Shown: positions 18,701 through 27,019, numbered from the stretch's first letter. The stretch is 64,000 bases of DNA from an uncultured Paracoccaceae bacterium (GCA_947500775.1 CANMTD010000002.1:806001-870000), one strand, 5' to 3'. Notes: generated by a model not told the origin, from the letters alone. Translations and numbers: made by a program.

Positions 18701-18719
18701 GGTTCAAATTAGTTGAACC
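18701..18719. repeat. Perfect dyad GGTTCAA-N5-TTGAACC
   Basis: A 19-base dyad lies in the gap between the channel gene and the 3' end of rpoN. It lacks a following T-tract, so it resembles an operator or a weak 3' stem for the channel transcript. No regulator gene is adjacent. Confidence 0.45.
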
Positions 18720-18872
18720 GCAGAACGTCCGACAGCCCGCGCCAAAAGGCGATTTCAAGCTGCACACATAGTGCATACGACACCATTTAAGTAATTGAAT
18801 TAAAATGTGAACCTGTTCCATCCATCATCAGGGAAACGCGGATCATCGGCAGCAGGAACAGGCTGGAAAGGC

Positions 18873-18900
18873 GCGGTACGGGGTGTTACGCCCCGACCGC
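18873..18900 (-). terminator. Hairpin overlapping the rpoN stop codon
   Basis: GCGGT/ACCGC and CGGGG/CCCCG arms with a one-base bulge and a seven-base loop form a strong stem around the TAA at 18886-18888. In the rpoN direction it is followed by GCCTTTCC, so the T-tract is weak. It is a possible terminator of iscA-bfr-rpoN. Confidence 0.45.
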
Positions 18901-20181
18901 GCTTCGGCGTTGATAGGATGAGGCGATGCCAAGCACGTCGCGGTATTTCGCGACGGTGCGGCGCGCCATTCTTACGCCCTCTCGGGCGGCGATTTTGGCA
19001 ATCGCCGTATCGCTGAGCGGGCGGGCGCGGTCCTCGTTGCCGACGATGCGGCACACAAGTTGAAGAACGCAATCCTGAGACTGCTCTGACCCGCCCGACG
19101 CGGGCTGGAACGCGCGGCTGAACAGTGATTTGACCGGCAGCGCCCCAAGGGGCGTGTCGATCATCCGCCCGGCAATCGCGCGGCTGATCGTGCTGGAATG
19201 CAGATCCAGCGTGGCGCCCACGTCTTCCAGCGACAGCGGCCGAAGGTTCCCGGGGCCCTTTTCCAGAAACGCGCTTTGATGAGCGATCACCGTTGTGGCA
19301 ATGCGCAAAAGCGTGGTCTGCCGCCGATGCAGCGCCCCGACAAGCCAGCGCGCGTTGGACAACGCCTGCGTCCGGTAGCGCCGCGTTTCCTTTCCGGCCT
19401 GCGCAGCCCCATCCAGCGCCGCATCGGAAATCCGCACGGTCGGCAGGTTCGAGCGATTTAATGCGACCTGCCATTCGCCCCCGACATGCCGGGCGGTCAG
19501 GTCGGGCGGGAAGATGGGCGGCCGATCGTCGGCAAAGCTCTGACCCGGTTTGGGGTTGAAACGGCGCAGGGTTGCCGCGATGTCCGGAATATCGTCGGGC
19601 GCGCAATCGCAGATCTCGGCCAGTTTTGCGGTCGCGCCCTCGGCCAGCAACGGCAGATTGTCGATCAGGGCTTCCAACTCCCATGTCAGAAGATCCTGAT
19701 CTTCGGCCTGCAGGCGCAAACATTCCGACAGCGATCTGGCGAACAGCCCCGCAGGTTCGAAACGTTGAAGCAGCTTCAGCACGATCTCTGCCTTGCCTTC
19801 GGAAACGCCGCAGGCCATCGCCACGGCGCGCACATCAGTTCCCAGCCAGCCGCTTGGTTCCAGCGCTTCGAGAAACGCATAGGCGATCCGTTTTTGCCAC
19901 GGCTCTGAAAACGTCAGTTCGATCTGTTCGGACACATGTGCGCAAAGGCTGGGCTTTTGGGACTGAAGCGCGGACACTGCATCCCATTCGGGGCCTGACA
20001 TGGTGCGCGGACCGGACACGCCTGCGGGCAGGCGCACGTCGATGCAGGGGTTTTCCAGCGCCTGTTCGGCAAGATATTCGGCAAGTTCCTGGTTGTTCAT
20101 GCGCAACAGCCGCAACGACGCCTGCATGCGCTGCGTCATCGCCAGCGAGGTCTTCTGCGTCAGTGACTGAACAAGTTCCAT
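18886..20181 (-). CDS. rpoN: RNA polymerase sigma-54 factor, nif-linked copy
   Basis: Sigma-54 directs polymerase to -24/-12 promoters and needs an activator such as NifA. The 431-residue protein starts with the glutamine/leucine-rich activator-contact region (MELVQSLTQKTSLAMTQRMQ). A core-binding domain, an HTH region and the C-terminal RpoN box (ARRTVAKYR at ~406-414) follow; this length is normal for alphaproteobacterial RpoN. It lies last in iscA-bfr-rpoN, 26 bases after bfr, and that operon itself has a sigma-54 promoter (21232-21247). This suggests positive feedback under nitrogen-fixing conditions. Rhodobacter species are known to carry nif-dedicated rpoN copies. Confidence 0.95.
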   Translation of the reverse strand: MELVQSLTQKTSLAMTQRMQASLRLLRMNNQELAEYLAEQALENPCIDVRLPAGVSGPRTMSGPEWDAVSALQSQKPSLCAHVSEQIELTFSEPWQKRIAYAFLEALEPSGWLGTDVRAVAMACGVSEGKAEIVLKLLQRFEPAGLFARSLSECLRLQAEDQDLLTWELEALIDNLPLLAEGATAKLAEICDCAPDDIPDIAATLRRFNPKPGQSFADDRPPIFPPDLTARHVGGEWQVALNRSNLPTVRISDAALDGAAQAGKETRRYRTQALSNARWLVGALHRRQTTLLRIATTVIAHQSAFLEKGPGNLRPLSLEDVGATLDLHSSTISRAIAGRMIDTPLGALPVKSLFSRAFQPASGGSEQSQDCVLQLVCRIVGNEDRARPLSDTAIAKIAAREGVRMARRTVAKYRDVLGIASSYQRRSAVGA

Positions 20182-20207
20182 ACCAATCGTCCTGCCGGGT
20201 CCGGCGT

Positions 20208-20696
20208 CTATCCTTCTGCTACGTCTGCGGCATCGGCGTTAAGCTGGCCGTAATTCTCGGGCCCGATATCCTTCAGCAGCAACAGCTGCGTTTCGAGGTA
20301 ATCAATATGCCCCTCTTCATCGGCCATCAGCTTTTCAAACAGCGCCATCGTGACATAGTCGCCCTCGGCAACGCAGACCTCGCGGGCCTCTTTGTACAGC
20401 GCGCGGGCCGAATATTCCGCCTCGAGGTCGCATTCCAGCGTTTCCTTTAAGGTTTCGCCAATGCGCAGCGGGTCGAGCACCTGAAGGTTCGGATACCCTT
20501 CCAGAAAGAGAATTCGCGCGATGAGCATGTCGGCATGCCCCATCTCCTCGATGCTTTCTTCACGCGATTTGCGCGCAATTTTGGCGTATCCCCAATCTTC
20601 CTGCAGACGGTAGTGCAGCCAATATTGGCTTACCGCAGTCAGTTCGTGGCGCAGGCTCCTGTTCAGATACTCAATGACCTTGTCGATGCCCTTCAT
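20208..20696 (-). CDS. bfr: Bacterioferritin
   Basis: It stores iron as a 24-mer with ferroxidase centres and haem. The 162-residue protein begins [20 protein letters not shown]. It has the ferroxidase ligands in [12 protein letters not shown] and [22 protein letters not shown] (M is the haem ligand), then [13 protein letters not shown] and [14 protein letters not shown]. The ATG at 20696 matches family N-termini; the frame is open further up but carries no homologous residues. It lies between iscA and rpoN in the same direction, pointing to iron storage or oxygen protection during nitrogenase synthesis. A 172-base gap to iscA could hold its own promoter. Confidence 0.93.
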   Translation of the reverse strand: MKGIDKVIEYLNRSLRHELTAVSQYWLHYRLQEDWGYAKIARKSREESIEEMGHADMLIARILFLEGYPNLQVLDPLRIGETLKETLECDLEAEYSARALYKEAREVCVAEGDYVTMALFEKLMADEEGHIDYLETQLLLLKDIGPENYGQLNADAADVAEG

Positions 20697-20868
20697 TTCA
20701 TTCTCCCTGATACAATCATTCCCGTGCCGGGGCGGTCGGCAATGCGTGGCCACACCGCCGATATGTGATCGCATTGACGCAGCCGTTGCGTATCACGCAG
20801 GCATTGCGCCAATTGACGAGGCGGTTTCTGAACCATTCGCGGCCACCCTGCATGCGCGCCCCCCGCCC

Positions 20869-21189
20869 TCAACTAAAGGATTTGCCGCAACCGCAGCTTT
20901 GGCTGGCGTTCGGATTGTTGAAAACGAACCCCGAGCCTTCAAGCGACGTCACATAATCGATGGTGGTTCCCGCAAGGTGAGGCTGGCTGGCCGGATCGAT
21001 CAGAACGACCACGCCGTCAGAGTTGATCACGGCGTCGTCCTCCTGCTGGTCAAGTTCCAGCGCCATGCCGTATTTCAACCCGGCACATCCGCCGTCCTGG
21101 ACCAGAATACGCAGCCCGGCAACCTTCTGATCCGCCCCGTCAATGGCGGCCTGGATGGCTTCGCGCGCGCTTTGCGTCAGTTCGAGCAT
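20869..21189 (-). CDS. IscA/HesB-type Fe-S assembly protein (nif copy 1)
   Basis: It is an A-type Fe-S or iron carrier feeding nitrogenase cluster assembly. Its 106 residues include the three ligand cysteines, in GGCAGLKYG and SCGCGKSF. It is the first gene behind a sigma-54 promoter and precedes bfr-rpoN. A paralogue of identical length sits at 50174-50494 before nifU. The two share long blocks ([19 protein letters not shown]). In Rhodobacter the equivalent gene ahead of rpoN has been called nifU2. Confidence 0.92.
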   Translation of the reverse strand: MLELTQSAREAIQAAIDGADQKVAGLRILVQDGGCAGLKYGMALELDQQEDDAVINSDGVVVLIDPASQPHLAGTTIDYVTSLEGSGFVFNNPNASQSCGCGKSFS

Positions 21190-21231
21190 TCATTCTCTCC
21201 TGTCAGATGCGTTTGGCGTTCCAACAACTGA

Positions 21232-21247
21232 AGCAAGCACCGTGCCA
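21232..21247 (-). promoter_or_regulatory. Sigma-54 promoter of iscA-bfr-rpoN
   Basis: The reverse strand reads TGGCACGGTGCTTGCT, an exact TGGCAC-N5-TTGC element, 43 bases upstream of the iscA start. No perfect TGT-N10-ACA site was found within 150 bases upstream of it. Confidence 0.88.
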
Positions 21248-21377
21248 ACCATAAAATTACATATAATACAGATATTTGCGGGGCACTGAATCAGACCCGA
21301 CTGCGACAATGAAGGCTTTCTGACAGCGCGTCCCTAAGTAACGCCTCAGGCGAACCGCGCACCCGACCCGGCAAAAT

Positions 21378-21872
21378 TCACCCGTGCGGCCCATCAGCAT
21401 CCGCCAAACGGGCATCGATATGGCCGACGACCGCCGCGGCGCCGAAACGGTCGGCGGGGTCCAGCCATACGGCATGGGCCAGCGCCTCGCGCGCCAGCAT
21501 CGTCCGGCCCAGACGAAGCTGGCAATAGCCCCACGCGATCAGGATCTGCAGGAACAGCCCGGGCGCAAAGTCGATCTCAGCGAACGGCGCATCGCCGGGC
21601 ACAACAAGACGCCAGTCCGCAGCGATGTTCAGCCGCCGCGCCGCATGGGCGATCAACTCCTCGCAATGGATCAACGCCTCGTCGAACCGATGATTGTAGA
21701 AATAAAACCGATAGGCCCCCAACCTTACGTCGAAATCCTGGGGCGCCAATGCCAATGCTTTCAGCAATGCGGTCTCAGAGGATGCCGGGTCGCTTCGGGC
21801 ATCACGCGCGCCTGTCTGCAACAGGGTCAGCGCGGCGGCGCTGTTATGAATGGACGGTGCGGTCATCGTCAT
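21378..21872 (-). CDS. TPR-like protein at the end of the nifEN operon, function unknown
   Basis: The 164-residue protein is rich in alanine and leucine helices. Repeated segments such as ALLKALALAPQDFDVRLGAY and REALAHAVWLDPADRF resemble tetratricopeptide units. It starts in an ATGA overlap with the nifQ stop, so it is probably co-translated. It is soluble, with no signal peptide or metal motif. As the last gene behind nifQ it could be an assembly scaffold for nitrogenase maturation, but that is inference from position only. An ATG two codons in (MTAPS) is an alternative start. Confidence 0.75.
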   Translation of the reverse strand: MTMTAPSIHNSAAALTLLQTGARDARSDPASSETALLKALALAPQDFDVRLGAYRFYFYNHRFDEALIHCEELIAHAARRLNIAADWRLVVPGDAPFAEIDFAPGLFLQILIAWGYCQLRLGRTMLAREALAHAVWLDPADRFGAAAVVGHIDARLADADGPHG

Positions 21873-22417
21873 TCATCAGGGGCGAAACATTCGGACATTT
21901 CTTCGCAATCGTCACAGGTTGGCGAGAGGCACAGCGCAAAGCCGCTGTCCGCGCATATCTGCCTGTAGAAAAACTTTTTCCAGCGCATATTCATGGTGTT
22001 GGCGGCAGCAATCCTTGGAAAATGCCGCGTCATCAAAGCCGAAAGCGTCTGACGGTCGGGCAGTCCCATATCCTCCCATAGGTGGCGCCGCTCCAATGCG
22101 CGGCGCGCGATGATCGAGGCAAGCCAGTGGCTTTCGGTCGAAACACTGCCACCACGCCACAACAACAGCAGCGCTATCGCGTTCTGATCGTCGGGCCGCG
22201 CGGGCTCTGGCGCGTCGAGATCGGGCAGTGTCAGATCGGGGAACCATGTCGACGCCAGATCAGCCAGCTGGTCAGGCGACAGCCCCATCCGTTCAGGCAG
22301 GGTGCCAAGCCCGGCGTTGGTTTCATCAAGCGCATGCGCCAGAATGCAGGCGAAATCGGAACGAGTCAGCGCGCTGGCCTGTGGAAGATCGGCGGGTTTC
22401 TCAATCAAGTGCGGCAT
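21869..22417 (-). CDS. nifQ: NifQ, molybdenum donor for FeMo-cofactor
   Basis: NifQ carries a Mo-Fe-S cluster and supplies Mo to NifEN/NifH. The C-terminal signature C-x4-C-x2-C-x5-C is clear (CLSPTCDDCEEMSEC), preceded by KKFFYRQIC. The start at 22417 (MPHLIEKPAD) gives 182 residues, near the family length; it overlaps the end of fdxB by 17 bases. The longer open frame upstream is just fdxB read in another frame. It lies in the nifENX operon. Confidence 0.93.
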   Translation of the reverse strand: MPHLIEKPADLPQASALTRSDFACILAHALDETNAGLGTLPERMGLSPDQLADLASTWFPDLTLPDLDAPEPARPDDQNAIALLLLWRGGSVSTESHWLASIIARRALERRHLWEDMGLPDRQTLSALMTRHFPRIAAANTMNMRWKKFFYRQICADSGFALCLSPTCDDCEEMSECFAPDE

Positions 22418-22697
22418 GGGTCTGGCAATTCGTCGGGCAGACGCGGGCGCAGGCACCGCAGCCGATACAGGCGTCTTCTTCGGCCATGACCATGACCGAA
22501 CGCTCGATGTCGTCCTCGTGTTCCTCGTCGTCAAGCATGACGACAAGACCTTCGTCGGTGATCCCTTTAAGCGTCATCACACCGCGACCGCAAACCTTGT
22601 AGCAGCGCCCGCAACCGATGCATTTTTCGGCGTCGATGGCCATGAGGAACTCGGGCACATATTCGGTTCCGCCCCGGGTCAAAGCTGTCATTGTCAT
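22401..22697 (-). CDS. fdxB: Ferredoxin III, 2[4Fe-4S] (FdxB)
   Basis: This is a small soluble nif ferredoxin of 98 residues. The first cluster motif is CIGCGRCYKVC (C-x2-C-x2-C-x3-C) and the second CIGCGACARVC, with further cysteines. An acidic insert (DDEEHEDDIE) lies between them, as in nif-specific ferredoxin III. The first ATG (22697) is preferred because an AAGGTGG box sits at the right distance; the second ATG (22691) is too far. It probably donates electrons to FeMo-co synthesis or nitrogenase. It lies 13 bases after the DUF683 gene. Confidence 0.92.
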   Translation of the reverse strand: MTMTALTRGGTEYVPEFLMAIDAEKCIGCGRCYKVCGRGVMTLKGITDEGLVVMLDDEEHEDDIERSVMVMAEEDACIGCGACARVCPTNCQTHAALD

Positions 22698-22710
22698 GAT
22701 CGCCCACCTT

Positions 22711-22914
22711 TCAGGCGTTGGCCTTGCGCGCATCCTTAAGCGCCTTGCGCATCGCGGCGAGTTCCTTGAACACCTCGAAGGTTTCGGCTGCGACCTCCGG
22801 GATCTTCTGCCAATCCGTCGGCAGTTCCTCGGAAAGGTCATGCAGGTTCATCTTGGCAGTCGTGGACCGCATCGAAAGCTTTTTGACGCGAAGCTCCAGT
22901 TCCTCGACGGTCAT
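22711..22914 (-). CDS. DUF683 (CCE_0567-like) nif-associated helical protein
   Basis: A 67-residue, highly charged protein beginning MTVEELELRVKKLSMRSTTA with a second helix (AAETFEVFKELAAMRKALK). This is the family found between nifX/DUF269 and the nif ferredoxin in many diazotrophs. The structure is a helical hairpin and its function is not established. The start overlaps the 61-codon ORF stop by four bases (ATGA). Confidence 0.88.
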   Translation of the reverse strand: MTVEELELRVKKLSMRSTTAKMNLHDLSEELPTDWQKIPEVAAETFEVFKELAAMRKALKDARKANA

Positions 22915-23096
22915 TGGCCCATCCTCTGCTCTGTATGGCGCATGGCTTGCGCCTCCAGGCGCGCATGTTTGTTGATTGCGGTGGTCCGCAACCACACCGA
23001 CAAGGGCGTCCGCCCAGGGGTGCGGCGCACCATGAACGGCACGGTCGGTCGTACGGGCACCGCCTGTCTGACCTTGAAGACATCGATCAATGACAT
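22911..23096 (-). CDS. Small basic protein of 61 residues, unknown, in the nifENX operon
   Basis: The context argues for a real gene. The ATG is five bases after the DUF269 stop, with AAAGGA at ribosome-binding distance, and the TGA overlaps the DUF683 ATG (ATGA). The protein (MSLIDVFKVRQAVPVRPTVP at the start) is arginine-rich and contains a proline-spaced basic stretch in the middle, without cysteines. I do not recognise it from any nif cluster I know. It could also be a translational coupler with no function of its own. Confidence 0.6.
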   Translation of the reverse strand: MSLIDVFKVRQAVPVRPTVPFMVRRTPGRTPLSVWLRTTAINKHARLEAQAMRHTEQRMGQ

Positions 23097-23100
23097 CGGC

Positions 23101-23574
23101 CTATCCTTTCGCGGCTTCGGGGAATTCGGCGACTGTGGCAGCGGCCTCGGCCGTCACCTTTTCGCCCGCCTCTGCAAGCTTGGCGAAGGTTTCGAAGCCG
23201 AACCTGTGAACATCGCGCAGGTGCTTTGAAACGACCACCAGCTTGCCCGCGATCAGAACGATGCGGCCAAAGCCCTCGTGGCTCATCTTCTGCATCTGGC
23301 TGGCCATACAGCCGGTTTCCTTTTCGATCAGCAGACCGACCGCATCGTAAAACTTGCCGATGCGCCACATCACATCCGGGTCCGGATCGCTGATGATCGG
23401 GATCTCGCGCCGCTCTTCCTTGGTGACGATGAATTCCGTCATCAGATCGGCGTCCGACTTGTCATCCCAGGTCCCATAGCTGTCCTCGGCGCGGATCACC
23501 GCAGCAAGTTGCTTGAGGAAAGGGCTGTCGATCATCTGCCCCCCCCGCAGGTCGGCTTCGGCCACATCGTTCAT
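23101..23574 (-). CDS. NifX-associated DUF269 protein (NafN-like)
   Basis: This is the family that follows nifX in most Mo-nitrogenase clusters, sometimes called nafN; it is thought to help FeMo-co handling. The 157-residue protein contains SPFLKQLAAVIRAEDSYGTW, the family hallmark RIGKFYDAVGLLIEKETGCM, and GRIVLIAGKLVVVSKHLRDV. Its start overlaps the nifX stop by four bases. The gene order nifE-nifN-nifX-DUF269 is conserved. Confidence 0.92.
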   Translation of the reverse strand: MNDVAEADLRGGQMIDSPFLKQLAAVIRAEDSYGTWDDKSDADLMTEFIVTKEERREIPIISDPDPDVMWRIGKFYDAVGLLIEKETGCMASQMQKMSHEGFGRIVLIAGKLVVVSKHLRDVHRFGFETFAKLAEAGEKVTAEAAATVAEFPEAAKG

Positions 23575-24056
23575 CCTACCATCTCCTCTTCGTCGTCCTC
23601 GTCCATAAAGCTCGGCTTGTCGGCGCGGCCCAATATCTTGCGCAGGAAAGGCGGCGGAGTGCCTTTCAGCATCGTCTGCACCTGCTCAAGCACGGCGCTG
23701 ATCGGTTCAGGGTCCTTACGCTTGATCGGGTGGATACCCGCCTTGACGACCTTGGCCGCCGACGGTCCCCCGATGGCCAGCGCGAACAGCAGCGCACAGC
23801 CGGTCAGCGCATCGACCTTCGGCGTGATCTTGTCGTCGATATCGTCATGTTTGCCCTGCTGTCCGGTCACGTCGTCGAAGGCCACCGCCTCGACAAAGCT
23901 GACCCCTTCGACCGTGACATCGTAGATCGCGAATTTCTTGGCCGAACCAAAATGCGCGTTCAGATTTTCAAGATCATTCGTGGCAACAGCGACGCGAAGA
24001 GGCTTTTCATCGCTCTCCTGACCACCGGTTTTAATGAGTCGTAGCCGACGGGACAT
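23571..24056 (-). CDS. nifX: NifX, FeMo-cofactor precursor carrier
   Basis: NifX binds NifB-co/VK-cluster and passes it between NifB and NifEN. With the ATG at 24056 the protein has 161 residues (MSRRLRLIKTG...). It has the NifX/NafY fold features VAVATNDLENLNAHFGSAKK and CALLFALAIGG, and an acidic C-terminal tail. The start lies inside the nifN 3' end (26-base overlap). The frame is open further up but is then antisense-like nifN sequence. Confidence 0.93.
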   Translation of the reverse strand: MSRRLRLIKTGGQESDEKPLRVAVATNDLENLNAHFGSAKKFAIYDVTVEGVSFVEAVAFDDVTGQQGKHDDIDDKITPKVDALTGCALLFALAIGGPSAAKVVKAGIHPIKRKDPEPISAVLEQVQTMLKGTPPPFLRKILGRADKPSFMDEDDEEEMVG

Positions 24057-25422
24057 GTTCGAACTCCTCCGATACGGGCGCGGCGCCGAAATCTTCGGCG
24101 CGGGCGCGATGATGCTGGGATTGGATGATGTTGGCGAATTCATACAGAAAGGCACGGGTTCCACGGTATCCGACGCGGCAGATATCCTGCGCGCCCAGAC
24201 GATCGAAGATCGGAAAACCGGCGCGCAGAAGCGGCAGGTGCAGACGCGCCGCTGCGTGGCGACCATGGGCGTGGGTGATCAGAACGGCCGCGCCGGTTTC
24301 TGACGCCTTCCGTTCGAAATCCCCCAGATCACCGACAAGCACCTCTTCGGCGGGCACACGCTCGGCAATCGGGTTCGCGGTCGTCGTGGTCACGGCGGTG
24401 ACAATCTCGGCCCCCAGTCCGGCCAGACAGTTCGACAGCCCAAACAGAAGGTCGGGATCGGCCCCGATGGCCACCTTGGTGCCGCCAATATGAAAATGCG
24501 CATCCAGCGCGGCGTCGATCAGCCGCGACCGGTCCCGTTTGATCGAGGGCGGCACATCCTGCACGCCGGACAGCCCCATCAGGGTGCGGATGAAAGCATC
24601 CACCGGCTTTAGCCCGGTCACGGATTGGAACACGCGGCTGGGGATCATGGCGCGTTCTTCGATCAGGGTTGCGGATTTGCGCATGCTTTCACCAATGGCA
24701 AGCGTAAAGGCGCTTTCGACCATTGTCTCAATCTCGGGCTGGGTCGTTCCGCCCAGCGATGTTCCGGACCAATTGTCCGAAACATGCCCATCAAGCGATT
24801 GCGAGATGTCCGGCAGCACGATGGGTGTCAGGCCGAAGGCGCGGATGATCCGCACCAGTTCCTCGATCTCGGCGGGCGTCAGATGCGCGCCGCACAGAAG
24901 ATTGACCTGCCGCGGATTGGTGCCGGTGAAAACCGGATCAACGCGGGGCAGAAGCGTATCGACAATCGCCTCGACCGCGCGCGCCCAACCGTCCTCTAGC
25001 CCGCCACTGAAATCGGGAGTGGAGGCATAGACGATACGGGTGTCCGCAAAATCCTTGCGGCGGCCTATGATCTCTTTCAACTCGCCGGGGACATCCTCGC
25101 CCCGCGTTTCGGTCAGCGCGGTAGAGGCAATGCCGATGAATTTCGGCGCGGATTTTTTCCTCAAGTTCTCGATCGCTTCTTCGATCTGATCGGCGCCGCC
25201 AAGAATGGTCGAAACCTCGTTCATCGCCGTGGTCTGCAACGGCACTGCCTCTTTGAAATGGCGCACCAGATGGACCATGGCAAAGGCGGTGCACCCCTGC
25301 GAACCATGAAACAACGGCACCGCCCCGTCGATCCCGAGATAGGCCATTGCCGCCCCCAGCGGCGCCGAGGATTTCAGCGGATTGGTGGACAGCGCACGCT
25401 TGGGATGGGTGATGCGGGCCAT
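24031..25422 (-). CDS. nifN: NifN, FeMo-cofactor scaffold beta subunit
   Basis: NifN pairs with NifE in the alpha2beta2 scaffold where NifB-co matures. The 463-residue protein starts MARITHPKRALSTNPLKSSA, typical of NifN, and keeps PLFHGSQGCTAF with the cluster cysteine. It continues with the NifK-like Rossmann domains (IGADPDLLFGLSNCLAGLGA). The ATG is one base after the nifE stop, so the two are surely coupled. Confidence 0.96.
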   Translation of the reverse strand: MARITHPKRALSTNPLKSSAPLGAAMAYLGIDGAVPLFHGSQGCTAFAMVHLVRHFKEAVPLQTTAMNEVSTILGGADQIEEAIENLRKKSAPKFIGIASTALTETRGEDVPGELKEIIGRRKDFADTRIVYASTPDFSGGLEDGWARAVEAIVDTLLPRVDPVFTGTNPRQVNLLCGAHLTPAEIEELVRIIRAFGLTPIVLPDISQSLDGHVSDNWSGTSLGGTTQPEIETMVESAFTLAIGESMRKSATLIEERAMIPSRVFQSVTGLKPVDAFIRTLMGLSGVQDVPPSIKRDRSRLIDAALDAHFHIGGTKVAIGADPDLLFGLSNCLAGLGAEIVTAVTTTTANPIAERVPAEEVLVGDLGDFERKASETGAAVLITHAHGRHAAARLHLPLLRAGFPIFDRLGAQDICRVGYRGTRAFLYEFANIIQSQHHRARAEDFGAAPVSEEFEHVPSATTH

Positions 25423-25423
25423 G

Positions 25424-26971
25424 TCAGCAATCCTCGAAATCGGTGTCGGACGAGGCGAACCCGGCGACATCCGCGACCATGACCGGCGCGCGCGGCGAAA
25501 GCCCGACCTCGGTATCGTTAGAGACATTCGTAACCGGACAAATGCCCCGAAGCGGCGGCATGACCGGGTTTTGTTGGGGCAGCGGTTCCTCCCAGGGGGC
25601 GGCGCTGCGCAAATCTGCCCACATCGGGTTGTTCACGGCCCGGTCGATGGCATGCACCATGTCGACCATGCCCATGTAGCCGGCATAGGGTTCGTGCTTT
25701 TCCTGGTTCACATCGACCCAGGGCATCTTGGCCTTGAGCGCAACAAACTGGCTGCGCCCGCCCGACATCAGTACATCGGCCCCTGCGTCCTTCAACAGCG
25801 CGTACATGTCCTTGGGCGACATGTTTTCGAACATGTGCTTGTCGTCGCCCATGATGTCCTTGACGCGGCCCTTGTCCTCTTCGGTGGCCTTGCGCACCGA
25901 GGTGCCGATCACCTCCATGCCAAGCTCTTGCAGTGCCGCCACCACCGACCAGCTTTTGTGGCCGCCGGTGTAAAGCAGCACCCGCTTGCCTTCGACCCGG
26001 CCGCGATAGGATTCGAGCTGGGCCCAGATCTTGGCCTCTTCCTCGGCGATCAGCGCCTCGCAGCGGTCCAGCAGCTCTGCATCCGCGCCCCGTTCGACCA
26101 GCATCCGGCACATGGTGCGCAGCGCGTCCGAAGTGTCGGAAATCCCGTAGAACGATCCCTCGAAGAACGGAATGTCATAGCGTTCGTCCAGCTTGCGGGC
26201 CAGCGTGATCAGCGCCTTCGAACAGACCAGCATCGTGACGCGCGCCCGATGCGCCATCGCCACCTGCCGATAGCGCGCATCGCCGGTGATCGCCCCCAGA
26301 ACGCGGATGCCCAGCCGGTCGAACAGCGGTTTGACCTGCCAAAGTTCGCCCGACAGATTGTAATCGCCGATGATGTTGACGTCATAGGACGTGCATTCCT
26401 CGGGTTCGATCGTGCCGATCACGTGATCAAGCAGCGCCTCGCCTGCCAGCTTGTTGCCAAGGTTCTTGGACCCCACATAGCCCGGCGCGTTCACCGGGAT
26501 GCAGGGCGTGCCGAATTTTTCCGTCGCGGCCTTGCACACCGCGTCGATATCGTCGCCGATCAGCGCGGGCACGCAGGTCGAATAGACGAACACCGCCGGT
26601 GGGTTGTGCGCCGCGATCAGTTCGCGGATCGAACGGAACAGCTTTTTCTCGCCATGCCCCATGACGATATCAAGCTCGGTCAGGTCGGTGGTGAAACCGG
26701 TGCGGTAAAGCTCGGACCCCGACGAGGCAGCACCACGGTTGTCCCAGCCGTTGCCTTCACAGGCCAGCGGCGCATGGACCAGATGGGCAACATCGACAAT
26801 CGGCTGAAGTGCGATCTTGGCGCCGTCGAAGGCGCAGCCGCCAGCCGCGGCACCGGGCGTCAGCGGTTTTGCGCAGCCCTTCTTGCGCTGTTGTTCGGAT
26901 TTGTTGACGTTGTGCCCACAGGCTGGTTCGTCGAACACATCCGCAATCTTGGACTTCAGCGTATCGGTCAT
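25424..26971 (-). CDS. nifE: NifE, FeMo-cofactor scaffold alpha subunit
   Basis: The 515-residue NifD homologue keeps KKGCAKPLTPGAAAGGCAFD with the cluster cysteines, PLACEGNGWDNRG, and STCVPALIGDDIDAV. The start at 26971 (MTDTLKSKIADVFDEPAC) matches family N-termini and has GGAG upstream. The longer open frame to 27061 crosses the sigma-54 promoter and is rejected. It is the first gene of the operon nifE-N-X-DUF269-orf61-DUF683-fdxB-nifQ-orf164. Confidence 0.96.
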   Translation of the reverse strand: MTDTLKSKIADVFDEPACGHNVNKSEQQRKKGCAKPLTPGAAAGGCAFDGAKIALQPIVDVAHLVHAPLACEGNGWDNRGAASSGSELYRTGFTTDLTELDIVMGHGEKKLFRSIRELIAAHNPPAVFVYSTCVPALIGDDIDAVCKAATEKFGTPCIPVNAPGYVGSKNLGNKLAGEALLDHVIGTIEPEECTSYDVNIIGDYNLSGELWQVKPLFDRLGIRVLGAITGDARYRQVAMAHRARVTMLVCSKALITLARKLDERYDIPFFEGSFYGISDTSDALRTMCRMLVERGADAELLDRCEALIAEEEAKIWAQLESYRGRVEGKRVLLYTGGHKSWSVVAALQELGMEVIGTSVRKATEEDKGRVKDIMGDDKHMFENMSPKDMYALLKDAGADVLMSGGRSQFVALKAKMPWVDVNQEKHEPYAGYMGMVDMVHAIDRAVNNPMWADLRSAAPWEEPLPQQNPVMPPLRGICPVTNVSNDTEVGLSPRAPVMVADVAGFASSDTDFEDC

Positions 26972-27004
26972 CGGCAACAACTCCAGCTTTTGATCTTGAT
27001 ACAA

Positions 27005-27019
27005 GCAAGAAGAATGCCA
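27005..27019 (-). promoter_or_regulatory. Sigma-54 promoter of the nifE operon
   Basis: The reverse strand reads TGGCATTCTTCTTGC: the GG-N10-GC core is intact, with one change from TGGCAC. It lies 34 bases upstream of the nifE ATG and downstream of two NifA sites. Confidence 0.85.

Noticed and set aside
23571-24266. Longer nifX, nifQ, fdxB, nifN, nifB and fdxD forms with upstream ATGs
   Set aside because: Extensions are Arg/Ser-rich out-of-frame copies of neighbouring genes or cross promoters; family N-termini begin at the chosen starts.
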